From contig JAYSQR010000038.1 in the NCBI GenBank assembly GCA_043721435.1, positions 8,434-72,433 of the forward strand: DNA of 64,000 nucleotides, given 5' to 3'. This document shows positions 1 through 6,952 of this stretch, piece after piece (within the stretch, counting starts at the first letter, position 1; every line of letters starts with the position of its first letter). The stretch comes from VFJL01 sp043721435 (GTDB taxonomy: Bacteria; Pseudomonadota; Gammaproteobacteria; Burkholderiales; Nitrosomonadaceae). The notes beneath the pieces were generated by a model. The model was not told the origin of the DNA. It saw only the letters and a list, made by a program, of their open reading frames with translations, and searched no databases. A program made the position numbers and the translations under genes.

Positions 1-1
1 T

Positions 2-751
2 TTAGAAATTGAGGAATAAATTAGCCGACAGAATATGATCCATCAGGTTGTGCGAATTGTTTATTCTGTTGAGCGTCTGGTTCATGTAGCCGATCTCGGC
101 TCGGGCGTTTTTGTTGACGGTGTAAGCCACTCCGGCAAATGCCCGGTTCTGATCGAAACCGCTACGCGGCCCCCAGTCAGCCGGATTGAGATGGACAAAT
201 ATTTCGTTGGCCAGTACCAAGCCAAAGGCTGGCGCTTGCGGGAGCGGTATCAACACCCTGGCCAATTGCCGGAAACGATAAGCGGTATCCTGCCCCTTCC
301 AATTGTCTACCCAGCGTTCTTCGATGCGGCTACGCAGGGCGACTGTCGGATTGAAAGGACCTATTTTGTATCGATCGGTCCATAATGCTTGCTGCCACAT
401 CCGGTGTTCGTCGAACGCGTGGCTGGCAAAGGGCGTGGTGGTCGGAGCCCAGGCATAACCTACCCAGAGACTGGTAGTCCTGTTAATTTGATAGCCGATA
501 CCAGGGCGGATTATGGCCTGAGAGAAACGTGTTCCGTCATCGCCAAAACGCCCCTGTCCTTCCATCCACCACCTGAAGTTCGCCAATTTTGGATTAGTGA
601 TACCCAGAGCATCAAACTTACCGATTGCTGTGACATTGTTCCAAGACTGGAAGTCCACGGTATCGTTTGGATCTTGGGCTGCAGCTATGGAACCCGAGAG
701 TATCAGACCAGACGCTGCCAATAGCGCGAGAATTCTTTGTTTGTTTAGCAC
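2..751 (-). CDS. DUF2490 family outer-membrane protein
   Basis: A 249-residue protein starting at GTG (751), with AAGGGGAG just upstream as ribosome binding site. Residues 1-25 form a signal peptide ending SIAAAQ. The mature part alternates short aromatic-rich strands (for example FRWWMEGQGRF, SLWVGYAW) and ends NLFLNF with a C-terminal phenylalanine, as outer-membrane beta-barrels do. The pattern fits the DUF2490 family, whose function is unknown. The stop codon TAA lies at positions 2-4, so the gene is complete. No operon partner is visible. The family call is from pattern recognition; the barrel topology is inferred. Confidence 0.75.
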   Translation of the reverse strand: MLNKQRILALLAASGLILSGSIAAAQDPNDTVDFQSWNNVTAIGKFDALGITNPKLANFRWWMEGQGRFGDDGTRFSQAIIRPGIGYQINRTTSLWVGYAWAPTTTPFASHAFDEHRMWQQALWTDRYKIGPFNPTVALRSRIEERWVDNWKGQDTAYRFRQLARVLIPLPQAPAFGLVLANEIFVHLNPADWGPRSGFDQNRAFAGVAYTVNKNARAEIGYMNQTLNRINNSHNLMDHILSANLFLNF

Positions 752-1055
752 TTAACTCCCCTTTACCAAGTGTGTATTAGGTTCTTGAAATTGAATTACA
801 GAAATCTCAACTGTTCCTCGCGTACGGTCCCTTGGCTCTACAGGATGAGGAGTCGGCGCGGCTAGACAGCAGGTGCAAGTACAATTATTCCAGTTACAGT
901 GTTGCTGGTTTTCGGGCCGCTATGGACAGCCAATTCCGACTAAAAAAGTGGAGTACTGCACCACGGTGGGGAAATTAACATGGTGCAGGTGAGGAAAGTG
1001 TCAGGCGGAAGTGAAGTATTCGTGAAGTTCATGGGGTGATCGCCAGGGAGGTAAA
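752..1055. other. Intergenic gap, one inverted repeat, no gene seen
   Basis: About 300 bases between the DUF2490 gene (leading leftward) and the end of glnS. I find no convincing reading frame. The one clear structure is TGCACCA at 957-963 and its inverse TGGTGCA at 981-987, separated by 17 bases. It could be a hairpin or a protein site upstream of the DUF2490 gene. Confidence 0.5.
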
Positions 1056-2762
1056 TTAAGTGCTTTTCCCCCACGAGTCGCGCAGCGTTACCGCACGGTT
1101 GAACACCGGTTTGCCCGGTTTTGTCTCCACCCGGTCGGCGATAAAGTAACCATGGCGTTCAAACTGGAACAGTTCTTCCGGTTGGACCTCACTGAGTACA
1201 GGCTCCAGATAGGCGGTGATGATTTCCTTCGAGTGTGGATTGAGGAACGCCTTGTAGTCCTTGCCGCCCGCATCAGGATGGGGATCGGCAAATAAACGAT
1301 CGAACAGCCGCACTTCGGCTGGGCGCGCATGACTGGCCGAGAGCCAATGGATGTTGCCCTTGACCTTGCGTGTTTCCGCGCCTGCGGTACCACTCTTGGT
1401 GTCCGGGTCATAGGTGCAATGAATTTCCTCAATTTCGCCGCTGACGCCCTTCACCACACTGACGCACTTCACGATATAGGCATAACGCAAACGCACTTCC
1501 ACGCCGGGTGAAAGACGGAAGTAGCCTTTGACAGGTATTTCCATGAAGTCATCGTGCTCAATGTAAATGATTCTTGACAGAGGTACGGCACGCTTACCCC
1601 ATTCAGGTTTTTGCGGATGGTTGGGGGCAAGGCATTCCTCCTCGCTGTCTTCCGGATAATTGTCGATGATGAGTTTCAGCGGCTTCAACACGGCGATGCG
1701 GCGCGGCGCGCGTTCGTTCAGATCCTGGCGCAGACAGTCTTCCAGCACGCTCATGTCTATCCACGAATCGGCTTTGCTGACACCGATGCGCTCGGCGAAC
1801 AGGCGGATGGATTCGGGCGTAAAACCACGGCGGCGTATCCCCACCAGAGTATTCATGCGGGGATCGTCCCAGCCATCCACCAAACTGCCTGTCACCAGTT
1901 CCATCAGCTTGCGTTTGCTCGTCACAGTGTAGGTGAGATTCAACCGGGCAAATTCGATTTGCTGTGGATGGCAGGGAGCCACATCTTGCAGTTGATTCAG
2001 CACCCAATCGTAGAGCGGGCGGTGATCCTCGAATTCCAGTGTGCAAATGGAATGGGTGATTTTCTCCAGCGCATCGGAGATGCAGTGGGTGTAATCGTAC
2101 ATCGGATAGATGCACCACTTGTCGCCGGTGCGGTGATGATGAGCTCGGCGGATACGGTAGATGACCGGGTCGCGCAAGTTGATATTGGGAGAAGACATGT
2201 CGATTTTGGCGCGCAGCACGTGAGCGCCATCGGCGAATTCTCCTGCTTTCATGCGGCGAAACAGATCGATGTTTTCCGTGATGCTGCGATCACGGTACGG
2301 ACTGTTCTCGCCGGCCTCGGTCAGGGTGCCGCGCAGCGCGCGGATCTCCTCGGCAGTGAGACTGTCCACATAGGCTTGCCCCCGGTTGATAAGGTGTTCG
2401 GCGAATTCATACAGTTTGTCGAAATAATCGGAAGCGTAATGAAGGTTTCGTCCCCAGTCGAAGCCGAGCCATTTGACGGACTCGAGTATCGCATCGACGT
2501 ATTCCTGTTCTTCTTTCTCCGGATTGGTGTCGTCAAAGCGCAGATGGCAGACGCCGCCGTAATCACGCGCGAGACCGAAATTGAGGCAGATGCTCTTGGC
2601 ATGGCCGATGTGCAGGTAGCCGTTCGGCTCAGGCGGAAACCGGGTTTCCACGCGCCCGCCCCACTTGCCGCTGCGATTATCCTCATCAATGATGTTGCGG
2701 ATGAAATTGGCAGCAGGCGCAATCGGGGCGGTAGGCGGGGTGATTACAGGGGTGTCTTTCAA
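1056..2762 (-). CDS. glnS: Glutaminyl-tRNA synthetase
   Basis: Class I aminoacyl-tRNA synthetase charging tRNA-Gln. Near the N-terminus it has the GlnRS block NFIRNIIDED, then RFPPEPNGYLHIGHAKS with the HIGH signature, RFDDTNPEKE, and the KMSKS-like loop TSKRKL (Met replaced by Thr). The C-terminal anticodon-binding barrels end with FNRAVTLRDSW. The frame is open to a TTG at 2849, but those first codons lie partly in a repeat end and upstream of a TATAAT (minus strand, 2810-2805). I therefore prefer the TTG at 2762, preceded by GAGAAG. This gives 568 residues, close to the roughly 554 of E. coli. Function is certain, start moderately so. Confidence 0.93.
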   Translation of the reverse strand: MKDTPVITPPTAPIAPAANFIRNIIDEDNRSGKWGGRVETRFPPEPNGYLHIGHAKSICLNFGLARDYGGVCHLRFDDTNPEKEEQEYVDAILESVKWLGFDWGRNLHYASDYFDKLYEFAEHLINRGQAYVDSLTAEEIRALRGTLTEAGENSPYRDRSITENIDLFRRMKAGEFADGAHVLRAKIDMSSPNINLRDPVIYRIRRAHHHRTGDKWCIYPMYDYTHCISDALEKITHSICTLEFEDHRPLYDWVLNQLQDVAPCHPQQIEFARLNLTYTVTSKRKLMELVTGSLVDGWDDPRMNTLVGIRRRGFTPESIRLFAERIGVSKADSWIDMSVLEDCLRQDLNERAPRRIAVLKPLKLIIDNYPEDSEEECLAPNHPQKPEWGKRAVPLSRIIYIEHDDFMEIPVKGYFRLSPGVEVRLRYAYIVKCVSVVKGVSGEIEEIHCTYDPDTKSGTAGAETRKVKGNIHWLSASHARPAEVRLFDRLFADPHPDAGGKDYKAFLNPHSKEIITAYLEPVLSEVQPEELFQFERHGYFIADRVETKPGKPVFNRAVTLRDSWGKST

Positions 2763-2804
2763 GTTGGCTTCTCGCGAGGTAATTCGCCATGCATGGCGCA
2801 GCAC

Positions 2805-2810
2805 ATTATA
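2805..2810 (-). promoter_or_regulatory. Possible glnS -10 box (TATAAT)
   Basis: A perfect TATAAT on the minus strand about 43 bases before the preferred TTG start of glnS. No good -35 hexamer lies 16-18 bases upstream, so the promoter is tentative. It supports starting glnS downstream of it. Confidence 0.35.
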
Positions 2811-2835
2811 TAATGACCAGCCATTCAGATTCGGA

Positions 2836-3217
2836 GAACTACTGAACAAATCCCACGCGGGCGCACCAGCGGCTTTGCGGGATGGGATGCACGAAAGGCG
2901 AGGACGCGAATGGCCATTCCCTTCGTTACGAGCCTGACACCGCAGACCGCCTGCAAAGTCCCGTCCCGTAGGGTTGCGGTGAAATCGGGCGCTTGCTGTG
3001 TTGCGCTCCTTGGCCTACGAGGCCAGCTACGACCTGCATCGCGCGCCTTGCGCAGCGCCGGAGCGTGGGCCGCCAGCGCAGGCGAACATAGGCTCGCGAT
3101 CGGGAACAATGGCGCTGCTATGGTTCGCTTCACTGTGCTGCTACGTTGGCACAACGTTACGCGAGCCATCCCGATTTTACCTGCAACGCGCTCCACGGAG
3201 GACTTGTTCAGTAGTTC
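2836..3217. repeat. 382-bp non-coding element with terminal inverted repeats
   Basis: The left end GAACTACTGAACAAATCC (2836-2853) recurs inverted at 3200-3217 as GGACTTGTTCAGTAGTTC, 17 of 18 bases matching. No transposase is encoded; the short open frames inside on both strands match no family I know. A fragment of the left end recurs at 56572-56623, including the internal string GCACGAAAGGCG. This looks like a MITE or a decayed insertion sequence sitting between glnS and birA. No clear target duplication is visible. Confidence 0.6.
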
Positions 3218-3277
3218 CATAACAGTCTATATTGAAACAGTTGCACCCGTGATTCCAACACTTGCCGATAATTTGCC

Positions 3278-4267
3278 ATGAAGCCGCTCACTTTCTCCGT
3301 TCTGCGTCTGTTGAACGATGGCGAATTCCATTCCGGTGTAACTATCGCCCGAAATCTTGGTGTGTCGCGCGCCAGCGTGTCCCTCGCGTTGCGAGGCCTG
3401 GATGAAGTGGGGTTGGTGGTGCATAAGGTTCATGGCCGCGGCTACCGTCTGCCCGATCCGATGCAATGGCTGGAACGGGAGGTGATCCTGCATCACCTCG
3501 GCACGGAAGCGAAAACGTTTCGTCTCGAAATTCTGGACACTGCCGAATCAACCAACAGCTTGTTGTTGCAACAGGCCGCAATGGAAATGGGTTCTGGTAG
3601 CGGCGGTGTGCGTGTTGTGGCGACAGAACTGCAAACTGGCGGACGCGGGCGGCGCGGGCGGGAATGGCATTCCGGTCTGGGCGACGGTCTTACATTTTCT
3701 CTGCTGTGGCGTTTCCAGCAGGGCGCCAATCTCTTGTCGGGCTTGAGCTTGGCGGTGGGGGTTGCTATCGCCCGTGTACTGCAATCCTCCGGGATCAGAG
3801 GTGCGGTGCTTAAATGGCCTAACGACGTGCTGTTTCACTACCGTAAATTGGCGGGTATCCTGATCGAGTTGCAGGGAGATATGCTGGGCCCCACTGTTGC
3901 TGTGATCGGTATTGGCATGAACTTGAAATTGTCGGACAGTATAAAGGCGCGCATAGGCCAGGGTGCGACAGACCTGTTTTCCATCACTGGTGAAATGCCG
4001 GACCGCAACAAGCTGCTGGCTGCGCTGCTGGTCGAGTTGGTGACGGTACTGAGAGTGTTTGAACGGCAAGGTTTTGCACCCTTCAGGGAGGAGTGGGTGC
4101 ATTGTCACGGTTTCGAGAATAAATGCGTTACCTTGCAACTGCCCGACGGCTCGAGCCAGGAAGGCGTAGTGCATGGCGTGGGGGAGGACGGTTCGCTGCT
4201 ATTGCGGACTCCAGCAGGCAATCGTGGCTACAGCGGCGGCGAAATCACCCTGCGCAAGGTGGCATGA
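3278..4267 (+). CDS. birA: Biotin operon repressor / biotin-protein ligase
   Basis: Bifunctional BirA. It activates biotin to biotinyl-AMP and attaches it to acetyl-CoA carboxylase carrier protein, and in most proteobacteria it also represses biotin synthesis. Residues 1-60 form a winged helix-turn-helix (ARNLGVSRASVSLALRGL). The ligase core carries GRGRRGR at 122-128, KWPND at 179-183 and K190 in KLAGIL, the biotin and ATP contacts. A C-terminal SH3-like domain follows from about 285. It is 329 residues, the normal length. The coaX start lies just past its stop, so the two genes are probably co-transcribed. Whether it still acts as repressor cannot be told here, because no bio genes are present. 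Confidence 0.95.
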   Translation: MKPLTFSVLRLLNDGEFHSGVTIARNLGVSRASVSLALRGLDEVGLVVHKVHGRGYRLPDPMQWLEREVILHHLGTEAKTFRLEILDTAESTNSLLLQQAAMEMGSGSGGVRVVATELQTGGRGRRGREWHSGLGDGLTFSLLWRFQQGANLLSGLSLAVGVAIARVLQSSGIRGAVLKWPNDVLFHYRKLAGILIELQGDMLGPTVAVIGIGMNLKLSDSIKARIGQGATDLFSITGEMPDRNKLLAALLVELVTVLRVFERQGFAPFREEWVHCHGFENKCVTLQLPDGSSQEGVVHGVGEDGSLLLRTPAGNRGYSGGEITLRKVA

Positions 4268-4268
4268 C

Positions 4269-5015
4269 ATGACCTATTTGCTGGCGGTTGACTCCGGTAA
4301 TACCCGCATCAAGTGGGGGCTGCATGATGGGCATGGCTGGTTGCAGCAGGGGGCGGTGGCGCAAAGTGGCAGCGCGCTGCTGGAGCGGGAATGGCAAGAT
4401 CTGCCAGAACCGGCGCGTATCATGGTTTCCAACGTGGCTGGTGAGCAAACGAAGACGGAACTGTCGGGGTTGTTTTCCCGTTGGGAAGCTGAGCCGCAAT
4501 GGGCAGTCGCCAGCGCATATCAGTGCGGAGTACGCAACTACTATGCCGATCCAGCGCAACTTGGCAGCGATCGCTGGGCAGCGCTGGTTGCGGCATGGAG
4601 GTCGCAACGGCAGGGTTGCCTGGTAGTGAGTGCCGGTACCGCCATGACAGTGGATGCCCTTTCCGACACGGGCGAATTTCTTGGCGGTATCATCGTCCCC
4701 GGTCTTGAATTAATGCAGAAAGCATTGACGGCAAACACTGCATCGTTGAAACTTGGAGAAGGAGAGTTCCGTGACTATCCGGACAGCACTGCCGACGCCA
4801 TCTACAGTGGTGGGGTGCAGGCGCTGGCCGGCGCAGTGGAGCGCATGGTTATGCTGCTCACCGCCACCCTGGGTCATGTACCCGACTGCATCGTGAGCGG
4901 CGGTACGGCGCCGCTATTGCTGGCGCAGCTTAATACTCCCGCCAGGATGGCAGATAATCTGGTGCTGGAAGGTTTGGTGGCCATTGCCGAAGAAGCTGCA
5001 GGGACCCCGCTGTAA
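4269..5015 (+). CDS. coaX: Type III pantothenate kinase
   Basis: Phosphorylates pantothenate in the first step of coenzyme A synthesis; type III enzymes are not inhibited by CoA. The N-terminal phosphate loop is DSGNTRIKWG (from residue 8), and SAGTAMTVDA at 121-130 is the second ASKHA-fold motif. The frame extends upstream inside birA, but ATG 4269 is correct: the family begins right before the DxGNT loop, and AAGGTGG lies about 7 bases upstream. It starts one base after the birA stop; birA-coaX pairs are common in proteobacteria. Length 248 residues. Confidence 0.93.
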   Translation: MTYLLAVDSGNTRIKWGLHDGHGWLQQGAVAQSGSALLEREWQDLPEPARIMVSNVAGEQTKTELSGLFSRWEAEPQWAVASAYQCGVRNYYADPAQLGSDRWAALVAAWRSQRQGCLVVSAGTAMTVDALSDTGEFLGGIIVPGLELMQKALTANTASLKLGEGEFRDYPDSTADAIYSGGVQALAGAVERMVMLLTATLGHVPDCIVSGGTAPLLLAQLNTPARMADNLVLEGLVAIAEEAAGTPL

Positions 5016-5077
5016 GTTCAGTTGCCGCACGGCCAACAATTAATTTTCCAGTTCCACTACGTCTGACCCGGAAATCC

Positions 5078-5764
5078 ATGTCTCTTTTTCAACACGCGAC
5101 TTTTTACACTACCGTCAATCACATACGAGATTTGCCGCTGCCCGGTGGAGTGGAAATCGCTTTTGCCGGACGTTCTAACGCAGGCAAATCGAGCGTTATC
5201 AACACCCTGGCCAATCGCGGCCGTCTCGCCTTTGTCAGCAAGACACCGGGGCGCACTCAGCATATCAACTTCTTTCAACTGGGAAATGACCGTTTTCTGG
5301 TTGATCTTCCTGGCTATGGCTATGCCAAGGTGCCGCTGGAAATCCGCCAGCACTGGGAACACCTGCTCAGCACCTATCTGCAAACCAGGGAGTCGCTTCA
5401 CGGCATGGTGCTTATCATGGATGTGCGTCATCCTTTAACCCCGCTTGACCGGCGGATGCTGGACTGGTTTGCGCCAACCGGGAAAGCGGTGCATGTGATA
5501 CTTACCAAAGCGGACAAATTCACCCGGCAGCAGGCCAGAAAAACTCTGAAGGAGGTACAGGTTTTTTTGCAGGAAAGCTATCCACAATGCAGCGTCCAAC
5601 TCTTTTCCAGCCTGGCCAAAGAAGGGGTCGAAGAGGCAACTGCCGTACTTGGAAGCTGGCTCGAATTGGACGCAGCTTTGACGCCGGAATCAAAGCCGAC
5701 GGCTAAGCCTGAAATAAAAAACCCCCGGTTAAAGGGGAATAAAACCGGGGGCAAACTGCCTTAA
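5078..5764 (+). CDS. engB: Ribosome biogenesis GTPase EngB (YsxC/YihA)
   Basis: Essential TrmE-Era-EngA-EngB family GTPase needed for late large-subunit assembly. G1 is GRSNAGKSS at 31-39, the switch contains TPGRTQ (56-61), G3 is DLPGYG at 76-81 and G4 is TKAD at 143-146. At 228 residues it is slightly long; the extra C-terminal tail is rich in Lys and Pro. The tail codons contain a strong inverted repeat (5722-5751). The start ATG 5078 lies 62 bases after coaX. Confidence 0.95.
   Translation: MSLFQHATFYTTVNHIRDLPLPGGVEIAFAGRSNAGKSSVINTLANRGRLAFVSKTPGRTQHINFFQLGNDRFLVDLPGYGYAKVPLEIRQHWEHLLSTYLQTRESLHGMVLIMDVRHPLTPLDRRMLDWFAPTGKAVHVILTKADKFTRQQARKTLKEVQVFLQESYPQCSVQLFSSLAKEGVEEATAVLGSWLELDAALTPESKPTAKPEIKNPRLKGNKTGGKLP
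5722..5751 (+). terminator. Hairpin inside the last codons of engB
   Basis: CCCCCGGTT (5722-5730) pairs perfectly with AACCGGGGG (5743-5751) across a 12-base loop. No T-run follows, so it is not a standard intrinsic terminator. A second hairpin, CCCGCTT/AAGCGGG (5778-5784 with 5794-5800), follows in the gap. The pair may act as a 3'-end stabiliser or terminator region for birA-coaX-engB. Confidence 0.4.
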
Positions 5765-5905
5765 CAAGTATTAAGGCCCCGCTTAGGGAGGGGAAGCGGG
5801 AGACAGTCAAACATCGTCTGTCAATAAGACGACAGAGTTATGGAACAAGTTCCCGGAATCTTAAATTTTTGTTAGATTTGTTTTTTTATCTTTTATCATG
5901 GGCAA

Positions 5906-6916
5906 ATGATGTCAATTTTTAGCCAGTTTCCACAGAGAAGGATGCGGCGTTTACGCCGCGATGAATTTTCCCGCCGTCTGGTGCGAGAAAACCATTTAAA
6001 TGTAGATGATCTGATTTACCCGGTGTTTGTGCTGGATGGAGAAAAACGCGAGGAAAAGGTTGCCTCAATGCCGGGAGTAGTGCGGCAAAGCGTTGATATT
6101 CTGATGCACCAGGCGGAAAAATGCCTGCAGCTTGGGATCCCGGCACTGGCGCTTTTCCCGGTGATCGAGCCCGGCCTGAAAAGTCTTACTGCCGCCGAAG
6201 CTGTCAATCCCAATGGGCTCGTCCCGCAGGCAGTGGGCAAGCTGAAGAAACGTTTTCCTGAACTGGGCATTATCACCGACATCGCCCTTGATCCCTACAC
6301 CAGCCACGGCCAGGACGGGTTGATCGATGCCAGTGGTTACGTGATGAACGATGAAACCGTGGCGGTGCTGGCACAGCAGGCGCTGGTGCACGCTGAAGCA
6401 GGCGCTGACGTGGTGGCGCCGTCTGACATGATGGATGGGCGTATCGCCGCAGTACGGGCGGCGCTTGACAGCAAGAAATACATTCACACCCGTATTCTTG
6501 CTTATTCGGCGAAATATGCTTCCAGTTTCTATGGTCCGTTTCGTGATGCAGTAGGCTCCGCTGGCAACTTGGGAGCGGGAAATAAATACACATACCAGAT
6601 GGATCCGGCCAATTCAGACGAAGCGCTGTGGGAAGTTGGGCTGGATTTGGCAGAAGGCGCTGACATGGTGATGGTAAAGCCCGGCATGCCCTATCTCGAC
6701 ATAGTGCGCCGGGTGAAGAGCGAGTTCGGCGCACCCACGTTTGTCTACCAGGTCAGCGGTGAATACGCCATGCTCAAGGCTGCCGCACAAAATGGCTGGA
6801 TCGACGAACAGGCCTGCGTGCTTGAATCGTTGCTGGCTTTCAAACGCGCCGGGGCAGATGGCATTCTGACTTATTATGCACTGGAGGCGGCGGGCTGGCT
6901 AAAGCAGGGGAAATAG
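5906..6916 (+). CDS. hemB: Delta-aminolevulinic acid dehydratase (porphobilinogen synthase)
   Basis: Condenses two 5-aminolevulinate molecules to porphobilinogen in haem synthesis. The two active-site lysines are K203 (YSAKYASS) and K258 (MVKPGMPYLD). The metal site reads TDIALDPYTSHGQDG (from residue 124), where the zinc-type enzyme has cysteines, so this is the Asp-rich, zinc-independent, Mg-stimulated class seen in Pseudomonas. Two ATGs occur in tandem (5906, 5909). The upstream gap is A/T-rich with TTGTTA near 5869 as a possible -35. Length 336 residues, typical. Confidence 0.95.
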   Translation: MMSIFSQFPQRRMRRLRRDEFSRRLVRENHLNVDDLIYPVFVLDGEKREEKVASMPGVVRQSVDILMHQAEKCLQLGIPALALFPVIEPGLKSLTAAEAVNPNGLVPQAVGKLKKRFPELGIITDIALDPYTSHGQDGLIDASGYVMNDETVAVLAQQALVHAEAGADVVAPSDMMDGRIAAVRAALDSKKYIHTRILAYSAKYASSFYGPFRDAVGSAGNLGAGNKYTYQMDPANSDEALWEVGLDLAEGADMVMVKPGMPYLDIVRRVKSEFGAPTFVYQVSGEYAMLKAAAQNGWIDEQACVLESLLAFKRAGADGILTYYALEAAGWLKQGK

Positions 6917-6952
6917 AGGATGGTCGCGAGTAGCGTGATGGCCTGTTTGCTG

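Noticed and set aside
1611..2813. 400-codon open frame antisense to glnS
   Set aside because: It mirrors the codon pattern of glnS on the other strand and resembles no family; glnS itself is unmistakable.
2910..3281. Small genes between glnS and birA
   Set aside because: Overlapping frames on both strands inside an inverted-repeat element, Arg/Ala-rich, no family resemblance.
4173..4268. Upstream extension of coaX
   Set aside because: These codons lie inside birA in another frame; the conserved coaX protein begins at ATG 4269 with a proper ribosome binding site.
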